Source of the DNA: a virus | Virus record (IMG/VR): IMGVR_UViG_3300020420_000076 | Coordinates: 1-20,038 of that record | Length of the DNA: 20,038 nt | Direction: 5' to 3' (one strand) | Part shown: in pieces, positions 4,773 through 11,483 of the stretch | Numbering within the stretch: position 1 is the first letter of the stretch | How the letters are laid out: each line of letters starts with the position of its first letter | Translations under genes and position numbers: made by a program | Notes under the pieces: generated by a model | Databases searched by the model: none | What the model saw: the letters and a program-made list of their open reading frames with translations, nothing else | Told to the model about the DNA's origin: nothing

Positions 4773-5217
4773 TCTCAAAATGAGGACAGTCCAAAAAATA
4801 TTTTCTTTTCTGACTTTTTCTAAGGTCTATGTAAGATTCTCTAGCTTCTTCGGCTGTACCTTGCCAATCACGCAAGTCTGGCACACTCCACGCACCACCC
4901 CATTTAATCGGCACGCCTTCTTTTATTGATGCTTCTTTGAACGCATCTGCTATTTCATCATATAAATTAAGTTCCCAAGAAATTCTTGAACCAATATAAG
5001 CAACAACGTCCACCGCATCCCCTGTAAGGTGTTTGCTGTTCATTGTTTGTGAAGCACCTCTAGCCACTAATTCCTCTTGTTCTTGAATATTTCTTAGTCC
5101 ACAGGTGACTCCGAAATCGCAATTCGTCAGTCCTATGGCGGTGGTTACTACTGAATGTAATTGGTTCTTTACTCCGTCTAATCGTCCTAGACTTCTCTGT
5201 GATAATGTAAAAGCCAT
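4762..5217 (-). CDS. Endolysin, M15-type peptidase (VanY/L-alanyl-D-glutamate peptidase-like)
   Basis: 151 residues, a single catalytic domain without a cell-wall-binding domain, as is usual for phages of Gram-negative hosts. The metallopeptidase signature is complete: SKHLTGDAVD gives the zinc ligands H63 and D70, and DCPHFEI gives the third ligand H146. The region before it (CGLRNIQEQEELVARG, from residue 39) matches the start of the M15 domain. The enzyme would cut peptide bonds in peptidoglycan at lysis. There is no signal peptide, so release depends on the holin encoded just upstream. The start has an excellent AAGGAG site. Confidence 0.9.
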   Translation of the reverse strand: MAFTLSQRSLGRLDGVKNQLHSVVTTAIGLTNCDFGVTCGLRNIQEQEELVARGASQTMNSKHLTGDAVDVVAYIGSRISWELNLYDEIADAFKEASIKEGVPIKWGGAWSVPDLRDWQGTAEEARESYIDLRKSQKRKYFLDCPHFEISV

Positions 5218-5218
5218 G

Positions 5219-5683
5219 TTATGCTCCTTTTGTTTTATAATACTTGCTTACTGCTCGACTTCCAAACCAAAAACTCATAATAGACGCAAACAAACCTGCT
5301 GTCTGGTCATCCCATATTGTGTCTAATGCCATTGTCAAACCCATCCCACCATTCTGCATTAAAGCTAATAATGCTGTTACTTTGATGGCAACGAATAAGC
5401 TAAAAAAAGCATAAGTGATGATAGGACGCACGCTACCTCGTAATGCGTTAATAAAACCTCCTGCATCCACGCTATCATGTTTATATAACCCCTCTGTTTC
5501 TTTTATCTCTGCCTGTTTATCTAATTCTTTTATTTTAAGTTCTGACCTTTTAGCCATTAACTCTATTTCCATTTGCATCTTTTGCAGTTCATGCTTGTTT
5601 TCTTGTGATTTCTTAAAAAAATTTAGAATTTCTGGTAAAAAACTTGTTCCGAACCCTAACAAACTACCTAGTAAGGTCATCAT
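5219..5683 (-). CDS. 3TM-type holin
   Basis: 154 residues with the layout of the GTA_holin_3TM family. A hydrophobic N-terminal segment (4-23) is followed by a charged coiled coil (26-65). Then come a membrane span after SVRP (86-109) and a last span ending in the family hallmark FWFGSR (138-143) and a basic tail. Holins of this family pair with the downstream endolysin, here one base away. An ATGA overlap links it to the EF-hand gene upstream. The family is typical of alphaproteobacterial gene transfer agents and phages, which supports the host inference. Two ATG codons in tandem are possible starts. Confidence 0.85.
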   Translation of the reverse strand: MMTLLGSLLGFGTSFLPEILNFFKKSQENKHELQKMQMEIELMAKRSELKIKELDKQAEIKETEGLYKHDSVDAGGFINALRGSVRPIITYAFFSLFVAIKVTALLALMQNGGMGLTMALDTIWDDQTAGLFASIMSFWFGSRAVSKYYKTKGA

Positions 5684-6012
5684 TTCGGTTGTTCCCTTCT
5701 TTTTGCAAGTTGATTAAACCCTATGAAACTACCTATAACACCCATGTTACTCAATACCCAAATTTCAGCAATACCAGAAAGATGGTCTATGCGTTCAATA
5801 GGAACTATTGGGGTCATTAATACCACAATGAAAGCGGTGACTGTTATAGCTGAGAACCATACGATATAACGTTGTTGGTCTTCTTTTTTATCTCTGTTTT
5901 CCAAAAGAACCAGTTTTTCACGCATTTCAAACTCTGCATCGCTAATTATATTATCGCCATTTGCGTCTAGCTTTTCAAACTTTGAACCTTTTTCTAATTG
6001 TTTTTGTGTCAT
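5680..6012 (-). CDS. EF-hand membrane protein in the lysis block
   Basis: 110 residues from the ATG at 6012, chosen over 6042 because it makes an ATGA overlap with the upstream stop. Residues 16-27 form a canonical calcium-binding EF-hand loop: D16, N18, D20, I23 and E27 are all in place in LDANGDNIISDAEF. Then follow a charged helix (30-47), a membrane span (50-68), the connector TPIVPIERIDHLSG and a second span (81-100), with a basic C-terminus. I recall similar EF-hand plus two-span proteins in marine phages but know of no assigned role. Position directly before the holin suggests a part in lysis or its timing. The loop could be inside or outside depending on topology. Confidence 0.75.
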   Translation of the reverse strand: MTQKQLEKGSKFEKLDANGDNIISDAEFEMREKLVLLENRDKKEDQQRYIVWFSAITVTAFIVVLMTPIVPIERIDHLSGIAEIWVLSNMGVIGSFIGFNQLAKRREQPK

Positions 6013-6191
6013 TCTTTTCTCGTTACAACTTTTGGTTTGCAATATGCCGAAAACGTATTTCTAGTTTGTCTTTCATTGTAAAAATTAATCTTTTCCGCAT
6101 ACCAGTTGCATTTATCAATACTACCATATTCTATAGACTCATTATAAATTTGTGTTCCTTCAAGAATAACAAGCACGAATAACAATGTCAT
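6009..6191 (-). CDS. Small secreted or membrane-anchored protein with two cysteines
   Basis: 60 residues. A short hydrophobic start (MTLLFVLVILEG) could be a signal or anchor, though it has no positive charge before the core. The rest has just two cysteines (C28 in DKCNWYAEKI and C51 in AYCKPK), fit for one disulfide outside the cytoplasm. Both ends overlap the neighbours by ATGA. I recall this kind of protein near phage lysis genes, without function. Confidence 0.6.
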   Translation of the reverse strand: MTLLFVLVILEGTQIYNESIEYGSIDKCNWYAEKINFYNERQTRNTFSAYCKPKVVTRKE

Positions 6192-6667
6192 TTTTTAAAA
6201 CTATCATTTAGTGAGTCTAATACTTGGTCAATATTGGGCGGTTTACCATGTGGGTCATAACGGCAAGAATATTCTGTAGGACACTCACCTTCGACCACTA
6301 ACGTATAAGTATCGTTTGCACCTTTGTATAGACACACTTGCTGTCCATTCTTTGCTTTCACTCTTTTATATCTCCTACACGTTATGTATTTTGGGTCTTC
6401 TCTCACCCCTTTTCTGATTTCTTGTTCCCATGTCCAGTCACTAAATTTTTTAAGAAAACAGGTAAAACAGTTCTTTATATTGTCCGATTGTGCTAAATAT
6501 ATCACCTTTCCATTAGTACAAAGCCATTCAAAGGTTTCTTGTCCACCTTCTTTTCTGACGCATTTATCCCTAGTCTGATAGCCACCAACCCCTGTCCAAC
6601 CCCATGAGTGAGTAAATGAAAAGACCCAAAAGACCAATGCCAACACTACACACGATGATAATGACAA
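6188..6667 (-). CDS. Secreted cysteine-rich protein
   Basis: Up to 159 residues. No ATG exists in the proper place; the start must be TTG (6667), GTG (6646) or TTG (6643), all inside the 3' end of the upstream gene. The N-terminus has a signal-peptide core (VVLALVFWVFSF) and then a W/G-rich stretch. The mature part has eight cysteines (36, 50, 67, 70, 97, 112, 129, 135), including a CFTC pair, and many W and Y. An even number of cysteines and a signal fit a disulfide-bonded periplasmic or virion protein. I do not recognise the family. Translation may be coupled to the upstream gene. Confidence 0.6.
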   Translation of the reverse strand: MSLSSCVVLALVFWVFSFTHSWGWTGVGGYQTRDKCVRKEGGQETFEWLCTNGKVIYLAQSDNIKNCFTCFLKKFSDWTWEQEIRKGVREDPKYITCRRYKRVKAKNGQQVCLYKGANDTYTLVVEGECPTEYSCRYDPHGKPPNIDQVLDSLNDSFKK

Positions 6668-7073
6668 CGATAGAAATGACTTTTTCTCTAAATTGCTGTT
6701 TATCGTAAACCTCCTTTTGCCTTCTCTTACGAATGTCTGCTTCCATCCTTAAAAGCTCCTCCCAACTACTTTGTCCATGCGAAAATTGGATGAACGTCCG
6801 AAGCTCCGCCCTTTGCGATTCTAGTTGTTTTTTAGCGGTAAATGCTTCAATGGCTTCTTGTTCAATAGTTTTGCCACTCATTACCTTTTTGAGTAAAGAT
6901 GGGTTTTTCGCTGACTTATGGGCGTTATCAATGTCTGAAACCGCACCCATCCATCTTGAGAGGTCTTGCGACATAGATTCAAGCTCTCGACCCGCCATAA
7001 ATGCTCTTTTTATGCCTTGAAAAGCACTACTCGCTACGCTTAAACTGGCGGTGATACTTATAGGGTCAAACAT
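6570..7073 (-). CDS. Coiled-coil membrane protein of marine phages, unknown role
   Basis: 167 residues. An N-terminal FDPISITASLSVASSAFQG hydrophobic stretch is followed by long charged helices (25-130). These contain the motif LSRWMGAVSDID (38-49) and W104 in QSSWEELLRMEADIRKRRQ. One membrane span lies at 132-157, with a short tail. I recall proteins with this motif order next to fibre and lysis genes in environmental marine phages; no role is established to my knowledge. The start has a run of seven G as its ribosome binding site. Its last 98 bases overlap the signal peptide region of the next gene in another frame. Confidence 0.7.
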   Translation of the reverse strand: MFDPISITASLSVASSAFQGIKRAFMAGRELESMSQDLSRWMGAVSDIDNAHKSAKNPSLLKKVMSGKTIEQEAIEAFTAKKQLESQRAELRTFIQFSHGQSSWEELLRMEADIRKRRQKEVYDKQQFREKVISIVVIIIVCSVGIGLLGLFIYSLMGLDRGWWLSD

Positions 7074-7096
7074 TTAGAACCCCCCCTGTATCCCAT

Positions 7097-7276
7097 TTAT
7101 AGAACTATAGTGTTAAAGATAACCCCGAATGAACTAATGACATAAAAGGCTGTAATGGAAATAACTATTCTTTCGAGTCTGGAAACCCTACGTTCCATGT
7201 CTTGTCTAAAGTGGTACATATCGTTTTTTAGAACACTTAGTTCCATGAGTATTGCACTTATGTCTTGTTTGGTCAT
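7097..7276 (-). CDS. Small coiled-coil plus single-span protein (XhlA-like layout)
   Basis: 59 residues. Residues 1-36 form an amphipathic heptad helix (MTKQDISAILMELSVLKNDM, then RQDMERRVSRLERI), residues 37-59 a single hydrophobic span that ends the protein. This is the layout of XhlA-type haemolysin/holin accessory proteins, but sequence identity to that family is not evident. It begins with a TAATG overlap on the upstream gene. A place at the border of fibre and lysis genes fits a lysis-accessory role (inference). Confidence 0.6.
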   Translation of the reverse strand: MTKQDISAILMELSVLKNDMYHFRQDMERRVSRLERIVISITAFYVISSFGVIFNTIVL

Positions 7277-7455
7277 TAGTCAGCGTCCTTAATGGTAAGT
7301 TTACCTTGCTTTACTTGTTCCATAACTTCTTGATAATCTGTATTATCTGGGTCAACTGGTATATTTAGCCTAGACCCATCATGTGTTATTTTTATTGAAA
7401 CTACTGTTTCTCCCATATGGTCTTTACAGTATTGTGCGTTTGTATATTTTGTCAT
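7276..7455 (-). CDS. Small protein paired with the third fibre gene
   Basis: 59 residues, linked to the fibre gene by an ATGA overlap. It contains VSIKITHDGSRLNIPVDP followed by DNTDYQEVMEQVKQGKL. The motif VP-x-DP-xNTDYQ-x(5-6)-Q/W-xx-G is one I know from many short phage proteins and from parts of tail-fibre-assembly-like proteins. A fibre accessory or chaperone role is likely from the position, not proven. Confidence 0.65.
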   Translation of the reverse strand: MTKYTNAQYCKDHMGETVVSIKITHDGSRLNIPVDPDNTDYQEVMEQVKQGKLTIKDAD

Positions 7456-8555
7456 AGTTCTGCCTTTAAGTAAAAGAAAGCATTAGTTGTATCATTTATA
7501 TAAAGCGCTCCTGCATCTCCTGCTGTTCCACTTATATCAGTGCTATTATAAAATGCTGTAGATTTGGTAGAACTAGGTGACGATAATGAAAGGTCATCAA
7601 AGTCATCCGCATTTCCTGCTCTATAAAATCTAAAATCATTTGTACCATCGTTAGTTTCTACAGTAGGTCCTGACCTCATTTCTACCTTGTGGTCTAGAAT
7701 AGATACCATAGTTGAAGATGAATAATTCCAAGCAGATGCAAAATAGCCTATATTTTCGCCTTTTGGTACAACAGCGTAAAAATACCTAAAACACTTTGCA
7801 AGGGTTGTTCCTACATCTTCGTGCTGAAAATCTGATGCTTGTGAGCCTACTTCTAATTGGACTCCTGTAATCTCCCAAGTGTTGTCTGTGCTGTCGCCTA
7901 TGTTTACGTTTCCAACAGCACGATTAGCATCAGTATTTGATGCCCAAGATGTGTTAAGTGTTCCACCTGAAGTAGGGTTATAGCTAGTACCTGCTAATAA
8001 ATGCCAAAGAACACGCAAAGATTCAGCATTGTCATTGTCAAATGCACCTGTTGTATCGCCTTCAAATGTTATACTTTTCTGTTCCCATGTATTCGCTGAA
8101 CTTATTGTGTATGCTTTAGATATTTGTCTTGTGTTATCTATATCTTTCAACTCGCAAATATATGTTCCAGTTTTATTTGATTTAACATAAAATGATAAGG
8201 TTAAACTTTTTGCATCACTTGTGCCTTTTTTAAGTTGTTGTAGATTTTGACCTTCTAATCTTTGATGCAAAAACACTCTAGCATTACCATTTCCTAAACT
8301 TGCTTCTGCTGTAGTACAATCATATTTTAAAGAATATGGAAAACCATTTAATCCTGATGAAGCCTGAGTAATAGTAAATCTTGCTGAAGTATCACCCAAA
8401 GCAGTTTTAAATCTATCTAATTGATACGCACTACTAGAAACACCAGTAAAGCTTGTACCTCTTTGTGCCACGTTCATTGCACCATTAATTATGAGATTAG
8501 ACGAACCTGCACCGACATTCTCTGTTCCTCTGCTTTGTATTTTAGTTAAAGGCAT
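7452..8555 (-). CDS. Tail fibre / receptor-binding protein with carbohydrate-binding-like domain
   Basis: 367 residues. The N-terminus (MPLTKIQSRGTENVGAGSSN) is followed by NLIINGAMNVAQRGTS (20-35) and LDRF. This opens a jelly-roll domain that closes with the typical WEITGVQLEVGSQASDFQHED and then TLAKCFRYF (227-259). These motifs are shared by many fibre proteins of cyanophages and other marine phages and resemble carbohydrate-binding modules. The last 100 residues (after PKGENIGYFASAW) have a beta-rich look and may carry the receptor tip. It is the last of three tandem fibre genes and probably the most distal fibre or a variant tip. Confidence 0.8.
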   Translation of the reverse strand: MPLTKIQSRGTENVGAGSSNLIINGAMNVAQRGTSFTGVSSSAYQLDRFKTALGDTSARFTITQASSGLNGFPYSLKYDCTTAEASLGNGNARVFLHQRLEGQNLQQLKKGTSDAKSLTLSFYVKSNKTGTYICELKDIDNTRQISKAYTISSANTWEQKSITFEGDTTGAFDNDNAESLRVLWHLLAGTSYNPTSGGTLNTSWASNTDANRAVGNVNIGDSTDNTWEITGVQLEVGSQASDFQHEDVGTTLAKCFRYFYAVVPKGENIGYFASAWNYSSSTMVSILDHKVEMRSGPTVETNDGTNDFRFYRAGNADDFDDLSLSSPSSTKSTAFYNSTDISGTAGDAGALYINDTTNAFFYLKAEL

Positions 8556-8557
8556 CT

Positions 8558-8839
8558 TTATTCTCCGATGGCGTTTTCTGCATCTCTTTGTTTTCTAGTC
8601 TTATAATCTGACCTAGCGGTTATAAGCTTTACAAAGTCGGCTTGGTTGCTTGGTATTGGGTCTGTGAAAGAACTATCGTTCATAAGCTTTGTAGTCCATT
8701 CCTGTTGCATCCTTTTCCAAGCATTGTTTATTTTGCCTGTCATTGCGTCTTGTACCCATTCATTAATGTCTAACAAGTCATTGTTTAACATAGCTTGTTG
8801 GGTGTCATCTACTTCTATTTTTAATGTAAGTTTTGCCAT
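8558..8839 (-). CDS. Small protein paired with a fibre gene
   Basis: 93 residues. It opens with a beta strand (AKLTLKIEVDD), then helices with DINEWVQDAMTGKINNAWKRM (24-44), QEWTTKLMND, and the C-terminal motif DYKTRKQRDAENAIGE. I recall very similar proteins between fibre genes of marine phages. The function is not known to me; it could be a fibre chaperone or a virion component. The binding site of the next fibre gene lies in its stop region, two bases before that start. Confidence 0.6.
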   Translation of the reverse strand: MAKLTLKIEVDDTQQAMLNNDLLDINEWVQDAMTGKINNAWKRMQQEWTTKLMNDSSFTDPIPSNQADFVKLITARSDYKTRKQRDAENAIGE

Positions 8840-8854
8840 TTTTATTTCCTTTTT

Positions 8855-9850
8855 TTAGCAAACAAGATAACCAGAAAAATTTGTATCTGTAGCGTAGTCT
8901 GTTGTAGCTGACCCCCCCGCCTGTCGTATTCGACAAGTTACTGTATCGTTTGCATCCATGTCAGCTAATACAGAATGGGCAAGGTGCATATAAGTCATCG
9001 TGGAATCAAAGGCAGTAGGGGTAACTATTCCATAATATGTTTTGTTGCTAGTAATAATATATGTTTGAAGGTAAGCGGAATCACTAGGTACTTGTTGAAA
9101 GTAAATATTTAATTGTAATTGATATCTTCCTGTTACTGGTGCTGTGAATGTATTAGATGCAAAATTATTACCTTGATCAAATCTTTCTGTGCCAAACACT
9201 ATTTGGTGGTCAGTATCAGTCGCTAGGTTTTCTACTGCGGAACTAGGATGCACTAAAAAAGCGGGTTGATTTGGCATAGTAATTTCTGAAGGTGCTTCTA
9301 ACTGCCCTATAGCTGTTGTACCAGACCCACTAATAGAATTTATCTTTAATACGTTCCCTGCTGTTAGATTCCCTGTAGGAAGCGTTAAAGTGTAGGATTG
9401 ACCCGCTGAATGGGCGGGTGACCGCAACTTTACCCCATGTGAGTTTTGTGAACAATTTAGCTGTAATGTTCCGTCCGTAGTGCCATCGCCTTTTATAGAC
9501 AATCCCGCACTTGAAGAAGTGGATACAAAGTTTGTCTTTGCGTTTGTTACTGTGCTATCACTTGGTGTTCCTATGTCTAGCGTGTTTCCTAAGACAAGAA
9601 TAAAATCTATTGAGTCGCTAGATGATAGTGTACCGCTTGAAGGTAAGAATGTGATTGTAGAACCAGAAACAGAAAAGGCGGTAAGGGGTGCTTGTATAAC
9701 ACCATTCAGAGAAACCAACATATGCAAGGCTGATTCTGGAACAAATGCCACCCCACCATTTAGAAGATTATAGGTGTTGGTGCTTGATGTTGTTATTGCA
9801 TCTAGCTTGATATAGTTCCCAACTTGGGGTGATTTGCCTATATATGCCAT
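8855..9850 (-). CDS. Tail fibre with C-terminal C1q/TNF-like jelly roll
   Basis: 331 residues. Residues 1-90 (MAYIGKSPQVGNYIKLD, then FVPESALHMLVSLNGVIQAP and SIDFILVLG) form an N-terminal domain common to marine phage fibres. Residues 95-185 are a low-complexity beta shaft (S, T, G, N). Residues 195-331 look like a C1q/TNF-type jelly roll: FLVHPSSAV, TFTAPVTGRYQLQLNIYF (234-251) and a final FSGYLVC strand. Such domains form trimers and often bind the receptor. It shares a TAATG overlap with the small gene upstream. The single GATC found by eye in the window (9175-9178) is in this gene. Confidence 0.8.
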   Translation of the reverse strand: MAYIGKSPQVGNYIKLDAITTSSTNTYNLLNGGVAFVPESALHMLVSLNGVIQAPLTAFSVSGSTITFLPSSGTLSSSDSIDFILVLGNTLDIGTPSDSTVTNAKTNFVSTSSSAGLSIKGDGTTDGTLQLNCSQNSHGVKLRSPAHSAGQSYTLTLPTGNLTAGNVLKINSISGSGTTAIGQLEAPSEITMPNQPAFLVHPSSAVENLATDTDHQIVFGTERFDQGNNFASNTFTAPVTGRYQLQLNIYFQQVPSDSAYLQTYIITSNKTYYGIVTPTAFDSTMTYMHLAHSVLADMDANDTVTCRIRQAGGSATTDYATDTNFSGYLVC

Positions 9851-10098
9851 TAACTTTCTACTTCTATATGTTTTTTATATGCTGTTTTTATCTCATTTGT
9901 GTGAAACTGTTTTACCATTGCTTTTACGTCTGCACTTTCGTTGGTGCTGTCGTCATTTGGTGCTACTACATGACGATGGTAAGAACGTGATATTTCTTTG
10001 CCATCCTCTTTTATGACTGTTGCTGTTCGCACTTGTATGTGCTTGAAGTCACCTACAACTTCTATTTTGTCTTGTATTGTTTCTTTTGTTATTGCCAT
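9850..10098 (-). CDS. Small conserved protein paired with a fibre gene
   Basis: 82 residues. The motif order, KETIQDKIEVVGDFKHIQVR then TATVIKEDGKEISRSYHRHV and NDD near residue 48, is one I recall from many phages with marine-type fibres. The function is unknown to me. It is predicted soluble with a beta-rich front and a helical end (VKAMVKQFHTNEIKTAYKKH). Its place between fibre genes suggests a fibre-assembly or structural role. Confidence 0.6.
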   Translation of the reverse strand: MAITKETIQDKIEVVGDFKHIQVRTATVIKEDGKEISRSYHRHVVAPNDDSTNESADVKAMVKQFHTNEIKTAYKKHIEVES

Positions 10099-10122
10099 TT
10101 TTTATATCCTCATAAATAAATT

Positions 10123-10776
10123 TTATGCAGAAGGGTAGCTCAAAGTAATAGATATATCTGAACCACCAGACGCATTAACATCTGAAATTTTTATGCTTGA
10201 ATCAGCAACATTTACGTCATTATCTCTGAGAGTAAACAAAGCGTTACCATTTTGAATTTTAGCCGTTACATAGTTTTCAAACGTAATTCTATCTGTTTCA
10301 ACTACTCCAGTCCCGTATAAATACGATGAGCTAAGAAGGTCTGCTGTGAAAGGTAATCCCCTTACATGAATTGAATTACTACTAGTCATGCCACTTGTAT
10401 TTATGTTTAATAACGTACAATAAATTTGAACCTGTTTTCCTACTTTTATATATTGTCCTTGAAAAGTACCACTTGCTGTATTACCGCCACTAGCATTGTC
10501 TGCTACAACTGGTGTGAAACTCCCCTCCTCATAGTCGTCAAGTAGTTCCGATGACATGGTTGTTCCATCACTCGTAGCTGAGAAATTAATACCATGACCA
10601 CTTGCTAGGGTAATATCACCATCTGTAAGTGTAAGACCATTAGCTATTGTTGGACTGTTTTCTATTTTTGCACCAGTAATAGCATCATCGGCAACTTTGG
10701 CGGTTGTTATCTGCCCATCTTGTATATCAGCACTTGTAAGTAAGGCTGATGCGGGTTGTACTCCTATAAATGGCAT
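10123..10776 (-). CDS. Tail fibre protein
   Basis: 217 residues. The N-terminus MPFIGVQPASALLTSADIQD is followed by GQITTAKVADDAITGAKIEN, a repeat seen in collar-type fibres of marine phages. The motif LLDDYEEGSFTPVVAD and Y-xKVGKQVQIYCTL (79-120) then opens the C-terminal beta domain that ends ISITLSYPSA. It is the most tip-proximal of the three fibre genes by order. A strong AAGGGGG site precedes the ATG. Very likely virion-associated; its receptor, if any, is unknown. Confidence 0.8.
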   Translation of the reverse strand: MPFIGVQPASALLTSADIQDGQITTAKVADDAITGAKIENSPTIANGLTLTDGDITLASGHGINFSATSDGTTMSSELLDDYEEGSFTPVVADNASGGNTASGTFQGQYIKVGKQVQIYCTLLNINTSGMTSSNSIHVRGLPFTADLLSSSYLYGTGVVETDRITFENYVTAKIQNGNALFTLRDNDVNVADSSIKISDVNASGGSDISITLSYPSA

Positions 10777-10785
10777 TGTTCCCCC

Positions 10786-11136
10786 TTATGTTATTTCTAA
10801 TATACTAAGTGTAGCGTCTATTTTACTGGCAACACTACAATCAATCTTTAAAATGTCTGTGGTTTGCAATACCACCTTACCCCCTGTAAGTAATTCTAGG
10901 GTTGAGCCGTTTGGGATACTAACATCTTTTGCTAGTAAAACTGTTTCGTTTGTTTCTGTGTCGCTTGTATCTGAAACTAGTTGAACGTCTACTGTAACCG
11001 CTGTTGTGTGTATATTACAAAGCAATAAGCCTATAACAACTGTGGTTGTTGAACTTGGTACTGTGTAAAGTGTTAATGGCGTTCCCGCACTTGCGGGCAT
11101 TGCTCCGTTGGTTTTTACCTTAAATGTGTTAGCCAT
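10786..11136 (-). CDS. Small beta-rich virion-type protein
   Basis: 116 residues, almost all beta strands: LTLYTVPSSTTTVVIGLLLC, then TAVTVDVQLVSD, an IPNGSTLELLTGGKVVLQ segment and the end IDATLSILEIT. I recall this type (YTVP at the front, IP-xGS-xLEL in the middle, a final SIxEIT) as a frequent protein next to fibre genes of marine phages. It may be a tail-tip or head decoration component; the sequence does not decide. It precedes the first fibre by nine bases. Confidence 0.65.
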   Translation of the reverse strand: MANTFKVKTNGAMPASAGTPLTLYTVPSSTTTVVIGLLLCNIHTTAVTVDVQLVSDTSDTETNETVLLAKDVSIPNGSTLELLTGGKVVLQTTDILKIDCSVASKIDATLSILEIT

Positions 11137-11146
11137 ATTCTACTCC

Positions 11147-11461
11147 CTATCCTAGAGCAATCGCCAAAGGTAAAGCATTAGGGTCTGTTTCTGATATAGT
11201 ACCAGTCGTTGACATTGTGCTTGTGATTGCGTTGCTTGTTATATTTATTGAAAACAACTCAATATTATCTGAACCATCGTTAATCTTTACTTTTAGTGTG
11301 CCACTTGTTCCATTATCGACCCATATTGTGCCTGTAGCGACTGAACTAGGTGCTGAACTTCCTATGTGCTGTGTGTTCAAAGCCGTTAGAATATTATTCA
11401 ATTCAGTCCGAAAAGAACTAAAACCTTGATTTGCTAAACTTACATCTGAAACTTGTGCCAT
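11147..11461 (-). CDS. Small tail-fibre-like virion protein
   Basis: 104 residues. The front reads SLANQGFSSFRTELNNILTALNTQHIG, a helical collar-like segment. Then come APSSVATGTIWVD and TLKVKINDGSDNIELFSIN, a short beta module seen in fibre N-termini of marine phages. It lies directly behind the tip protein J gene, so it could link J to the fibres (inference). Confidence 0.65.
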   Translation of the reverse strand: MAQVSDVSLANQGFSSFRTELNNILTALNTQHIGSSAPSSVATGTIWVDNGTSGTLKVKINDGSDNIELFSINITSNAITSTMSTTGTISETDPNALPLAIALG

Positions 11462-11483
11462 GATTTTTTATACCTTTTTCCTG

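Noticed and set aside
6188-7073. Rz/Rz1 spanin pair in the overlapping genes
   Set aside because: The upstream protein has its span at the C-terminus, not the N-terminus, and the overlapping product has no lipobox; a nested Rz1 is not supported.
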